Of a stretch of DNA of 43,998 bases, positions 34,180-42,449 are shown piece after piece. Every line of letters begins with the position of its first letter. Position 1 is the stretch's first letter. The position numbers and the translations under genes are program-made. The notes beneath the pieces are model-generated. The model saw only the letters and a program-made list of their open reading frames with translations, was not told the origin of the DNA and searched no databases. Source of the stretch: Richelia sp. CSU_2_1 (GTDB taxonomy: Bacteria; Cyanobacteriota; Cyanobacteriia; Cyanobacteriales; Microcoleaceae); NCBI GenBank assembly GCA_012034575.1, contig JAAUPF010000037.1, forward strand, positions 1-43,998, in the 5' to 3' direction.

Positions 34180-35628
34180 TTAACGGCAATTATCGCAATG
34201 TCCGCACCGCATTCCTTGCGCTTCTTTGGTAAATCCAAAAGCTTGCAGCAAAAATTGCCACCTGCACTGTTTGTGTTTCAAGTATTTTACCATTTCTTGG
34301 GCCGCGCTCAAGTCCGGTTTTGCAGTTTTTTGCTGCGGAGATTTGTTGATGGCATAATGAAACGGATCTTCCCATTGTAACTGACCGCTGCCGTGCAAAA
34401 TCGCCAGGGCGATCGCACTTTCTGGAAATTCCCGCGCTACTGCTGCAATTTCACCTTTAACAGGCAAATTTTTAATTAATTGCTGCGCTTCTCGATACTG
34501 CGATCGCAATTTATCTTGAAAAAATTCTCCCCTTTGTTTATCGTCAGGATAAAGCAAACCTGTCGGTTCCGAAATCAGCGTTAAAGCAAATGCAGGCTTT
34601 CCGTCCCGCCCGCCTCTGCCGATTTCTTGAATGTATTCTGACAGCAGCAAAGGTGCTTGAAAATGCACGACCCACCGCACGTCTGGCTTGTTAATTCCCA
34701 TGCCAAACGCACAGGTACAAGTTACAAATTTAATCTCTCCATTCAGCCAAGCTTTCTCAATTTTTCGCCGCGCGTCGGAACTTAAGCCTGCATGATATGC
34801 TGCTGTTTTATAACCCTCGTCTTCCAGCAACTCTACTAATTTTTCGCTGTCTTTTCTAGTGCGAACGTAGATTAATCCCGATTCGTTCGATCGCACTTGA
34901 ATAAATTTCAATAACTGCTGTTTTCTCCCTCTAGGCGTCCACACTGTTTTTACTTGCAAGTGCAAATTTTCCCGGTAAGGACTCAGCAAAAATTCTTGGG
35001 TTTTTTGCAATTGCAGGACATTTTTAATCGTCTGCTGCGCTTGCGGATTGGCAGTAGCTGTGAAAGCCGCGATCGCAATTTTACTGCCTGCTGGTTTGTT
35101 TTTTAACAAGGCCGATCGAACTGTTCCCAAACGGCGGTAATCCGGGCGAAACGTATCGCCCCACTGTACCAAACAGTGCGCTTCATCTAAAATTAAACCG
35201 TTAATTTTTACTTGCGGTTTGCTGACGATTTCCCAGACAGGTTTGCTGAGTAAAGTTTCGGGGGATAGATACAGCAAGCGCAACTTATTTTGTTGCAGCA
35301 ACTGCATGGTTTGCATCCGCTGCTGCGGGGGTAATTGACTGTGGAGTAGAGAAGCTGGTAAATTGCGATCGTGCAATTCTTGCACTTGATTTTCCATCAA
35401 TGCTACTAGCGGCGATATGACTAAAGTTAATCCGGTTTGCAACAATGCTGGAAGTTGAAAACAAATCGATTTGCCGCCGCCTGTGGGCATGACGATAATC
35501 GCATCTTTTCCGGCTAGCAAGCTGTTGACGATTTCTCCTTGCGGGGGGCGAAAGTTGTCGTAGCCCCAGATTTTTTGAAAGGCGGCACGGGCGGCGTTTA
35601 ATGGTGTTGTTTGCGAGGGAGAGTCCAT
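34180..35628 (-). CDS. recQ: ATP-dependent DNA helicase RecQ
   Basis: A 482-residue superfamily 2 helicase that unwinds 3'-tailed duplex DNA in recombination and repair. Walker A MPTGGGKSI has Lys53, then LILDEAHCLVQWG (DEAH box), AFTATA, HAGLSSDARRK and QEIGRGGRDGKPA. The zinc-binding region is cut down, with cysteines in KQCRWQF and MRCGHCDNCR at the very C-terminus. There is no winged-helix or HRDC domain. This short architecture occurs in other cyanobacterial RecQ proteins, so it need not be a truncation. The stop adjoins a heptamer repeat. Confidence 0.94.
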   Translation of the reverse strand: MDSPSQTTPLNAARAAFQKIWGYDNFRPPQGEIVNSLLAGKDAIIVMPTGGGKSICFQLPALLQTGLTLVISPLVALMENQVQELHDRNLPASLLHSQLPPQQRMQTMQLLQQNKLRLLYLSPETLLSKPVWEIVSKPQVKINGLILDEAHCLVQWGDTFRPDYRRLGTVRSALLKNKPAGSKIAIAAFTATANPQAQQTIKNVLQLQKTQEFLLSPYRENLHLQVKTVWTPRGRKQQLLKFIQVRSNESGLIYVRTRKDSEKLVELLEDEGYKTAAYHAGLSSDARRKIEKAWLNGEIKFVTCTCAFGMGINKPDVRWVVHFQAPLLLSEYIQEIGRGGRDGKPAFALTLISEPTGLLYPDDKQRGEFFQDKLRSQYREAQQLIKNLPVKGEIAAVAREFPESAIALAILHGSGQLQWEDPFHYAINKSPQQKTAKPDLSAAQEMVKYLKHKQCRWQFLLQAFGFTKEAQGMRCGHCDNCR

Positions 35629-35671
35629 TGGATAAATTATATAGTTGTAAATTTTATCATTTTTTATTTAA

Positions 35672-35784
35672 CCGCAGAGAACGCAGAGAACGCAGAGAGG
35701 GAGATAAGTGAGAGACTATTCAAGAAACCGGGTTTTTTAGGGAATCTATGCCTTGGTGCGAAATATTCTAAAAACCCGGTTTCT
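35672..35784. repeat. AACGCAGAG repeats and ACCGGGT hairpin
   Basis: AACCGCAGAGAACGCAGAG units (35670-35699) are followed by a hairpin with arms AGAAACCGGGTTTTTT (35723-35738) and AAAAACCCGGTTTCT (35770-35784). The hairpin belongs to the same family as 1672-1719 and lies about 60 bases upstream of the PP2C gene. Confidence 0.75.
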
Positions 35785-35841
35785 GGTTGCTTGTGAACTT
35801 TGCAGGTGACGATCGCACCTTTAATTACATAAAATTAAATC

Positions 35842-36861
35842 ATGAAAGAAGCTACAGCCTTATCCGTAACAGAAGAAAGTCAAGTGGGAGAAGTACGCCG
35901 CCTCGCAGTCTCCCTCGCCGCCCAACTCGGATTTAATGAAACCGATCGCGGTAAAATAGCTATTGTCGCCACTGAAGCAGCGAAAAATCTCCTCAAACAC
36001 GCCCGCGAAGGAGAAATTATTCTGCAAATCCCCAATACTGGCAGGCGAGATAGCATAGAAATTGTAGCGATCGATCGGGGGCCGGGCATGGCAAATGTCG
36101 GGCAGTGTTTGCGGGACGGTTTTTCTACGGCGGGTACTCCAGGCACCGGGCTCGGCGCAATCCAGCGTCTTTCTAATTTTTTTGAAATTCACTCGCTACC
36201 GGAACTGGGAACCGCCTTAATAGCGCGCCTGGAATCGGGCAAAAACAGCCGGGAATGCCTGTTAAATCCAAATTCCTTGGAAATTGGGGTTATCAATTTG
36301 CCGAAAGCTGGAGAGAAAATTTGCGGGGATTCCTGGGCTGTAGAAAACGCCGACAACAAAAACTCGTTTTTAGTAGCAGACGGGCTCGGACACGGCAGTT
36401 TGGCTTTGGGCGCGTCGCGGGAAGCAGTCGCTGTATTTCAAACCAATGCCAAACTCGGGCCGAAAGCAATTTTAGAGAAAGCCCATGCTGCTTTAAAACA
36501 TACCCGAGGAGCGGCCGCGGCGATCGCCCAGATCGATCGAACTCAAAATACTGTTTGTTTTGCCGGAGTTGGCAATATTTCGGGCGTAATTTACACCGAC
36601 ACCCAAACTCGCAGCATGGTTTCTTACAATGGCACGATCGGACATCAAATGCGCAAAGTAGAAGAATTTACCTATCCTTGGAGTTCCCATTCCATACTCA
36701 TCATGCACTCCGACGGTTTGGCAACGCAGTGGGATTTAAACCGCTATCCCGGTTTGGCCCCGAAGCATCCGGCTTTAATCGCAGCCGTACTTTACCGGGA
36801 TTTCAAGCGATCGCGCGATGACATGACCGTTATCGTAGCAAAGGAGCGACAACTTCCATGA
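35842..36861 (+). CDS. RsbT-like ATPase / PP2C (SpoIIE-type) phosphatase fusion
   Basis: A 339-residue two-domain protein. Residues 1-130 are an RsbT/RsbW-like GHKL ATPase domain (IVATEAAKNLLKHAREGEI, AIDRGPGMANV, GTPGTGLGAIQR). Residues 145-335 are an RsbX/SpoIIE PP2C phosphatase (KAGEKICGDSW, FLVADGLGHGSLALGA, HSDGLATQWDLN, RDDMTVIVAK). Such fusions act in partner-switching pathways on STAS-domain or anti-sigma proteins. The ATG is at 35842. Its TGA overlaps the next gene's ATG by four bases (ATGA), which indicates translational coupling. No STAS partner gene is present in the window. Confidence 0.88.
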   Translation: MKEATALSVTEESQVGEVRRLAVSLAAQLGFNETDRGKIAIVATEAAKNLLKHAREGEIILQIPNTGRRDSIEIVAIDRGPGMANVGQCLRDGFSTAGTPGTGLGAIQRLSNFFEIHSLPELGTALIARLESGKNSRECLLNPNSLEIGVINLPKAGEKICGDSWAVENADNKNSFLVADGLGHGSLALGASREAVAVFQTNAKLGPKAILEKAHAALKHTRGAAAAIAQIDRTQNTVCFAGVGNISGVIYTDTQTRSMVSYNGTIGHQMRKVEEFTYPWSSHSILIMHSDGLATQWDLNRYPGLAPKHPALIAAVLYRDFKRSRDDMTVIVAKERQLP

Positions 36862-38696
36862 CTTATCCGATCCTGACAGCGGAAGTCCGCTTTGAACAAG
36901 ACATCGTGCAAGTACGCCAAAGAGCCCGCCAAATCGCTAGTTTACTGGGATTCGAGGCGCGGGAACAAACTCGCATCGCTACCGCAGTTTCGGAAATTGC
37001 CCGCAATGCTTTTAAATATGCCGGCGGCGGCAAAGTAGAATTTATTGTCGAAGGTCAATCTTCGCAAACTTTTTTAATTCGCATTTCCGATAGCGGGCCG
37101 GGAATTGCCGATTTACCCGCTGTTTTGAGTCCGAATTTTCGATCGCAAACCGGCGCGGGCATGGGATTAGCAGCCGCCAAACGCTTGATGGATGAAGTAC
37201 GCATCGACTCCTCTCCCGACAGTGGCACTTCAGTGGAATTGATCGAGCATTTTTCCAAACAAATGCCACTGCTGACTCCGGCAGAATTAAATCAATTCCT
37301 CGACAATCTAGCCCGTCAAATTCCCGACGATCCTTACAGCGAAATTCAACAGCAAAATCAGGAATTGATGCGCACTTTAGACGAACTCCGGCAGCGGCAA
37401 GATGAACTGGTACACTTAAATCAAGAATTAGAAGATACCAACCGGGGAGTCATCGCCCTTTACGCAGAATTGAACGACAAAGCTGAATCCCTCCAGCGCG
37501 TCAGCGAACTCAAAACCAGCTTTCTTTCCAACATGAGTCACGAGTTTCGCACTCCGCTAACGGCAATTTTAAGCATTTCCGAAATCCTGTTAAATCGCCT
37601 CGACGGAGAACTTTCAGCAGAACAAGAAAAACAAGTAAATTTTATCCGCAAATCTGCCCAAGTTTTAGCCGAATTAGTTAACGACTCTTTAGATTTAGCT
37701 AAAGTAGAAGCCGGGAAAGTCACAGTCCGCGCTGCTGATTTTGAAGTAGAAGAGTTGTTTAGCGCCCTGCGGGGAATGATGCGACCGCTGTTGCCTCAAA
37801 ACTCTGCCGTTGCTTTAATTTTTGAAGAACCGAGATCGCTTCCTACCCTCACGACAGATGAAGGCAAAGTCTCGCAAATTTTGCGCAATTTCATTTCCAA
37901 TGCCCTCAAATTTACCGAAGCAGGTGAAGTTCGAGTAGCCGCCGAAATGGCAGATAGCAACACCATTACTTTTTCCGTCACAGATACGGGCATCGGCATC
38001 GATCTGGCAGACCAAACTAGAATTTTTGAAGAATTTGTCCAAATCGAAAACCCCTTGCAGAGTCGCGTTAAAGGCACGGGATTGGGATTGTCTCTGTGTC
38101 AAAAACTAGCGGAGTTTTTGGGGGGAAGCATTCAACTTCAAAGTATCCCCGGTGAAGGTTCGACATTTTTGGCCAGCATTCCTATTGTTTATGGTGGAGA
38201 TGCGGAAAAAGACCTTGAAGAATCGATCGACCTTGCAGAAAAAATACTGCCTGCGATCGCGCATTGCGGGCAAAATTCGCACAATTTACCGCCGAAAATT
38301 TTGATTGTAGACGATGAAGAAGTTTTTCGTTATTCGCTTAAAGACTTGCTGGCAAAAATTGACTGCATCCCGATCGAAGCTGCTAGCGGGGCTGAAGGTT
38401 TGCAAAGGGCGATCGAGCATCAACCGCAGGCAATATTTCTCGATATAGTTATGCCAGGAATGAATGGATTTGAAGTATTGGAAAAATTAAAATCTCACCC
38501 GGATACTTGTCAAATACCCGCGATCGTGCTAACTTCAAAAGATTTATCGGCAGCAGAGCGCGATCGTTTGTCAGCAGCAGTAGCGATTATTTCCAAGCAA
38601 AATAAGTCGCGCAAACAAGCAGCCACTAAAATTATTGACGCTTTAATTGGAGTGGGAATCAAGATCGATCGAAAGGAAAAGATCGGGAGAAATTAG
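36858..38696 (+). CDS. hybrid sensor histidine kinase with N-terminal RsbT-like domain and C-terminal receiver
   Basis: A 612-residue cytosolic multidomain signalling protein. A first GHKL ATPase of RsbT/RsbW type spans residues 15-130 (ATAVSEIARNAFKYAGGGKVE, GAGMGLAAAKRL). A coiled coil runs from about 160 to 215. HisKA has His228 in MSHEFRTPL. HATPase_c has N, G1 and G2 boxes (FISNALKFTEAG, DTGIGID, KGTGLGLSL). The receiver domain has phospho-acceptor Asp529 in FLDIVMPGMNG. There are no membrane helices or PAS sensor. Overlap by ATGA with the PP2C gene implies that the two products act together, likely linking partner switching to phosphorelay. Confidence 0.9.
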   Translation: MTYPILTAEVRFEQDIVQVRQRARQIASLLGFEAREQTRIATAVSEIARNAFKYAGGGKVEFIVEGQSSQTFLIRISDSGPGIADLPAVLSPNFRSQTGAGMGLAAAKRLMDEVRIDSSPDSGTSVELIEHFSKQMPLLTPAELNQFLDNLARQIPDDPYSEIQQQNQELMRTLDELRQRQDELVHLNQELEDTNRGVIALYAELNDKAESLQRVSELKTSFLSNMSHEFRTPLTAILSISEILLNRLDGELSAEQEKQVNFIRKSAQVLAELVNDSLDLAKVEAGKVTVRAADFEVEELFSALRGMMRPLLPQNSAVALIFEEPRSLPTLTTDEGKVSQILRNFISNALKFTEAGEVRVAAEMADSNTITFSVTDTGIGIDLADQTRIFEEFVQIENPLQSRVKGTGLGLSLCQKLAEFLGGSIQLQSIPGEGSTFLASIPIVYGGDAEKDLEESIDLAEKILPAIAHCGQNSHNLPPKILIVDDEEVFRYSLKDLLAKIDCIPIEAASGAEGLQRAIEHQPQAIFLDIVMPGMNGFEVLEKLKSHPDTCQIPAIVLTSKDLSAAERDRLSAAVAIISKQNKSRKQAATKIIDALIGVGIKIDRKEKIGRN

Positions 38697-38706
38697 AGAG
38701 CGATAT

Positions 38707-38895
38707 TTAGATCGTGTTCGGTTCAATATAGCGGTTATAATGAAGCGCGAGCGATCTTGAGACATGAATTGCTTTAATAATTTTAGTTGCCGCTTCCATG
38801 AATTCTGCGCGATCGCAAGAAAAATAACTAACTTTATCTGACAAGATAAATATATTTTTCTGATTCAAGAAACGGGTAGAACTAGGAAAAGACAT
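38707..38895 (-). CDS. possible small hypothetical protein (62 aa)
   Basis: Convergent with the histidine kinase gene. Begins MSFPSSTRFLNQKNIFILSDK and has a plausible helix SCDRAEFMEAATKIIKAIH. No family was recognised and no good Shine-Dalgarno lies before the ATG. The codon use is not clearly different from non-coding sequence, so this may be spurious. Confidence 0.3.
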   Translation of the reverse strand: MSFPSSTRFLNQKNIFILSDKVSYFSCDRAEFMEAATKIIKAIHVSRSLALHYNRYIEPNTI

Positions 38896-39023
38896 AACAA
38901 CTTTTGGATTGGTTTGTATGGCTCTAATTGGCTAATTGCTGTTAACTCTCTGTATTCAAAATGGAGTCATTTAGCAGTTGATTTGTATTCAAAATCAGGG
39001 TGACAAGCAGCATCAGACAAACA

Positions 39024-39047
39024 AAACCCTAGATTTCTCAAGGGTTT
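39024..39047 (-). terminator. terminator of tRNA-Gly
   Basis: On the minus strand AAACCCT and AGGGTTT form a stem with a 10-base loop, followed by TTGTTTG. It is 22 bases past the tRNA 3' end. Confidence 0.55.
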
Positions 39048-39069
39048 CTTTCAAGTGTTTTAATGTTAA

Positions 39070-39140
39070 GCGGACGGTGGGACTCGAACCCACGGCGTTC
39101 AGCATGGGAGGCTGACATTCTACCACTGAATTACGCCCGC
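39070..39140 (-). tRNA. tRNA-Gly (anticodon CCC)
   Basis: A 71-nt cloverleaf on the minus strand. Acceptor GCGGGCG pairs with CGTCCGC (one G-U). The D arm is TTCAGTGGTAGAA. The anticodon stem TCAGC-GCTGA has loop CTCCCAT, so the anticodon is CCC. The T arm is GTGGGTTCGAGTCCCAC. CCA is not encoded. It reads GGG codons. The fold is complete, with no intron. Confidence 0.95.
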
Positions 39141-39296
39141 GATCGCTCTTGTTTACTTGCTTTCACTTTTTAGGTATCTCCGTAACAAGCAACGTAAAAA
39201 ATATTATACAACTATTTGCTCTCTCAGTCTACTATTTTAGTTTTCTATCTGGCTAGCGAGGGCGATCGCACTGCTGACTAATGATTCGTAACAACG

Positions 39297-39315
39297 TCAA
39301 CTGTCAACTGTCAAC
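39297..39315. repeat. CTGTCAA heptamer STRR (short)
   Basis: Between two and three tandem units end six bases before the HlyD stop codon region. Confidence 0.7.
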
Positions 39316-39321
39316 GATCGA

Positions 39322-41106
39322 CTATTTAGCAACCTTAACCAGAGCGCCATCTTGAAGATAACCGGCACCAGTAACAACTACACGATCGCCCGCTTTCAAA
39401 CCCTGTTTAATTTGTACTTTAGCCTCAGTCAGATCGCCCACAGCACCCCCAGAAATTTCCCCGACTTCTACTCGCTGAGCCTGCACGGTATTATCACCTG
39501 CAAGTTTATAGACGATCGAAGTGCCGTCAGATTGAGGTAAAATCGCTTTGGCAGGAACAGTTAAACCCTGCGCCGTTGCAGTCGCGATCGACCCGCGCAA
39601 AAACATTCCCGATCGCAGAAACTCGCTTTGAGGCAAATCGATTCTTACTGTTGCTTGCCGACTTTGGGGGTCAATTAACGGCAAAATATCCCGCACAGTT
39701 CCTGACAGTTTAATCCGCTTGTCGGAATCCGAAGTAATTTGCACCGACGTTCCCGGCTGCACTTGCGATAACTGAGTTTCCGGTACTTTTAATTGCAGCT
39801 CCAACTTGTTGCCCCGGACGATCGAAAATAATTTTTGATTTCCCGATGAAACATCGCCAACTCGACCGATTCTTTCCGCTACCAAACCGCTGTCTGGTGC
39901 GCGCACAATTGTTTGTTCCAATTGAGTTTCCAATTGCCTGACTTGCGCTTCATTGCTGCGGACTCCTGCTGCATTATTTCCTACATTTGCCCGAGCGCTG
40001 CTGACGGCAGAAGCTGCTGTATTCACTTTAGCTCGGGCGCTACTGACTGCCGCTCTTGCCGTACTGATATTAGCTTCAGCATTAACTACTTTAGCTCGAG
40101 CCGATCGCACTTCTTCCGCTGCTTTATTCTGTTCTTCCAAAGCTTTATTCAAATCGGCTTTAGCTTTGTTCACATCTTGAACTGCTGTTTGCCGTTCCGT
40201 CTTGCGCCTTTCCAATTCTTGCTGGCTAATTACTCCCTGATTTGCTAAATCTTGGGTGCGATTTACTTCTCTTTGAGCTTGATCTAATTTAGCTTGAGCC
40301 GAGGCAATGCCTGCGCGAGCTTGATTGACGCCGGCTTTAGCTTGGCCGACGCCTGCTTCAGCTTGGCCGACGCCTGTTTTGGCTTGCTCTAAGTCGGCGA
40401 TGGCTTTTTCCACGCCAGCCACGGCTTGAGCGACGCCGGCCTCGGCTTCTTCTCGAGCGGACTGGGCTTGCTCCACCTGAGCTGCAGCTTGTTCTACTGT
40501 AGAGTTAGCAGATTGTACTCTGGCAGTGGCTTCAGCAATTTGCGATCGCAGCACGGAATCATCAAGTACCGCCATCGTTTGACCCTTTTCTACCCTGTCT
40601 CCTTCTTGCACCAAAACCTGCTTGATTTGCAAGCCGTTGGCTTGCGGCAGCACCGGCAGCAAATCGGAGGCGACAACAGTGCCCGTCGCTTCCAGAGTTT
40701 GAGCCACCTGGGTAGATTCCACAGTCGCCACCGTCACAGTCTGAGTAGTGGGTTCCTGGGCCACAGCCGGGGCTGCAACTGGGGGACGCGCGCTTTTTCC
40801 CGCAACCAAGTGTACTGCGAGCAGGGTTGCAGCTACGCCAATTCCCGCGCCCGCCAAGACTGTCAGCCACTTAATGTTTTTGCTGGCGGGAACTTCCGTT
40901 GGTTCTGCTTCCCAAACTTCTGAGTCTTCCCCCTCATCTGGAACTTCTAGGGGAATTCCGCGTTCATCTTCATCAGATGCCAAGTGCTGGCGAGATGTTT
41001 CTGAGACAGCATTTTCAGCCGGACTCGCTGAATTCCCGTCGCGCTCGCTCTGGACTTCTACCAAGGGTTGCTTTTCTTCCGCTTCTGAAAACACTCGATC
41101 GATCAC
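39322..41106 (-). CDS. HlyD/RND-type membrane fusion (periplasmic adaptor) protein
   Basis: A 594-residue adaptor of a tripartite efflux pump. The acidic cytosolic N-terminus has about 75 residues. One membrane helix spans about 80-103 (WLTVLAGAGIGVAATLLAVH). A lipoyl half-motif (VQEGDRVEKGQTMAVLDDS) comes next, followed by an unusually long Ala/Gln-rich coiled-coil hairpin from about 195 to 405 with near-repeats such as AGVGQAKAGVNQARAG. The second lipoyl half (IVRAPDSGLVAERIGRVGD) and the beta-barrel/membrane-proximal domains end the protein. E. coli MacA/AcrA hairpins are far shorter. It could pair with a TolC-type channel, such as the one at 30419-32335, but they are 8 kb apart. Confidence 0.9.
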   Translation of the reverse strand: MIDRVFSEAEEKQPLVEVQSERDGNSASPAENAVSETSRQHLASDEDERGIPLEVPDEGEDSEVWEAEPTEVPASKNIKWLTVLAGAGIGVAATLLAVHLVAGKSARPPVAAPAVAQEPTTQTVTVATVESTQVAQTLEATGTVVASDLLPVLPQANGLQIKQVLVQEGDRVEKGQTMAVLDDSVLRSQIAEATARVQSANSTVEQAAAQVEQAQSAREEAEAGVAQAVAGVEKAIADLEQAKTGVGQAEAGVGQAKAGVNQARAGIASAQAKLDQAQREVNRTQDLANQGVISQQELERRKTERQTAVQDVNKAKADLNKALEEQNKAAEEVRSARAKVVNAEANISTARAAVSSARAKVNTAASAVSSARANVGNNAAGVRSNEAQVRQLETQLEQTIVRAPDSGLVAERIGRVGDVSSGNQKLFSIVRGNKLELQLKVPETQLSQVQPGTSVQITSDSDKRIKLSGTVRDILPLIDPQSRQATVRIDLPQSEFLRSGMFLRGSIATATAQGLTVPAKAILPQSDGTSIVYKLAGDNTVQAQRVEVGEISGGAVGDLTEAKVQIKQGLKAGDRVVVTGAGYLQDGALVKVAK

Positions 41107-41578
41107 AGTAGTTCCTCCCGCCGGTCTTTGCCTTTGGTTTTCGATCTTAATTGTAAAGAAAGATTGCCGAAGATCTCTCCAATTTTAGCGGAGTCTCTCA
41201 ATTGTCGCGCGTCCTCCTTATGGGTGAAGTTGTTCGGATTGGTGTCGGTTGGCGGTGGTCGTGTCGGGCTGGCGGTTACAGGCGAGAATTTTTGGTCTGC
41301 TTCGAGACTTCGATCGCGCCTTGCAGCCTGCGGGCGATCGTCCTACTATAGAACCCAAAGGCTTACAGTTATAGCAATAGATCTTAAATGGGTTCTATCA
41401 GAACATCGCGGCTGCTAAAATTGCCATCAAATGTTATGCTTGCGCGTTTCATAATTAAGTGAAATGCCAAAATTGCCAAACTCCCGAAGTATGTTAAAAA
41501 CTATAAAAATAACATTCCACTGTCACGCAAAAATTCACGCAAAAAAATATTCGATTCAGCACCAACAATTCCAAATTT
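41107..41578. promoter_or_regulatory. divergent promoter region with an inverted repeat
   Basis: About 470 bases between the divergent HlyD-type and HD-domain genes contain no supported gene. ATAGAACCCA (41348-41357) and TGGGTTCTAT (41389-41398) form a perfect 10-bp inverted repeat around a 31-base loop. The rest is GC-rich near HlyD and AT-rich near the HD gene. The promoters of both genes must lie here. Confidence 0.5.
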
Positions 41579-42433
41579 ATGGTTTTTAATGCAACAGAAA
41601 TTTTAATTGATGCCTTCGTGCAAAAAATTCGGGAAGGCTACCACCGCACTTACGGAGGATACAAGCCCGACTGCGAAGATATTATCGCTTGGGCCGGAAG
41701 CATGGCCCTAGAAAATATTGCTAACAGCGACGCCCTGTACCACAATGTCGAACATACGATCTTGGTGACATTAGTAGGTCAAGAAATCTTGCGAGGCAAA
41801 CAAATTCGCGAGGGCGGGATTTCCTGCGAAGATTGGCTGCACTTCATTATTTCTCTGGTTTGTCACGATATCGGCTACGTTAAAGGAGTTTGCCGCCAAG
41901 ATAAAAAAGGCTGGTACGCAACAGGTCAAGGCAATGAATTGTTACCTTTGCCTGCAGGATGTACTGACGCTAGCTTGACTCCCTATCATGTCGATCGGGC
42001 TAAATTGTTTGTTGAAGAAAGGTTTGGCGGTCACAAACTAATAGATGCTGAAATTATTAAGTCTAACATCGAACTGACCAGATTTCCAGTGCCGAAAAAG
42101 TCGGATAATGCAGATACAAACAACTTTCCAGGATTGTTGCGGGCTGCAGATCTGATCGGGCAACTCAGCGACCCCCGCTATCTCAAAAAAATTAGTTCCC
42201 TGTATTATGAATTTGAGGAAATAGGGTTTAACCAAAAAGTGGGATACAAAAACCCCACCGACCTCCGCAATAACTATTCTCAGTTTTACTGGGATATCGT
42301 TCACCCTTATGTCAAAGAGGCCCTGCTCTATTTGTCGCTGACGCAGCAGGGAAAACAGATTACTGCTAATCTATACTCTAATGTGTTTGTCGTCGAACAC
42401 GACAAATCTCTTGAGGAAGTTGTGCCTGTTTAA
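41579..42433 (+). CDS. HD-domain metal-dependent phosphohydrolase
   Basis: A 284-residue protein with the HD-superfamily metal ligands in ALYHNVEHTILVT (His55 and His59) and SLVCHDIGYVKG (His96-Asp97). Further acidic residues lie in LLRAADLIGQLSDPRY. The layout resembles cyclic-nucleotide phosphodiesterase-like HD proteins, but the substrate is unknown. No signal peptide. The ATG is at 41579. A weak purine site is upstream. It precedes the AI-2E gene by 16 bases on the same strand, so the two are probably one transcript. Confidence 0.85.
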   Translation: MVFNATEILIDAFVQKIREGYHRTYGGYKPDCEDIIAWAGSMALENIANSDALYHNVEHTILVTLVGQEILRGKQIREGGISCEDWLHFIISLVCHDIGYVKGVCRQDKKGWYATGQGNELLPLPAGCTDASLTPYHVDRAKLFVEERFGGHKLIDAEIIKSNIELTRFPVPKKSDNADTNNFPGLLRAADLIGQLSDPRYLKKISSLYYEFEEIGFNQKVGYKNPTDLRNNYSQFYWDIVHPYVKEALLYLSLTQQGKQITANLYSNVFVVEHDKSLEEVVPV

Positions 42434-42449
42434 TTGACTGAAAATCATA

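Noticed and set aside
36255..36821. 188-aa open frame inside the PP2C gene in another frame
   Set aside because: Shadow of the real gene. Arg/Ser-rich with no conserved pattern.
39913..40923. Long open frames antisense to the HlyD-type gene
   Set aside because: Explained by the low-complexity Ala/Gln codons of the real gene. No start context.
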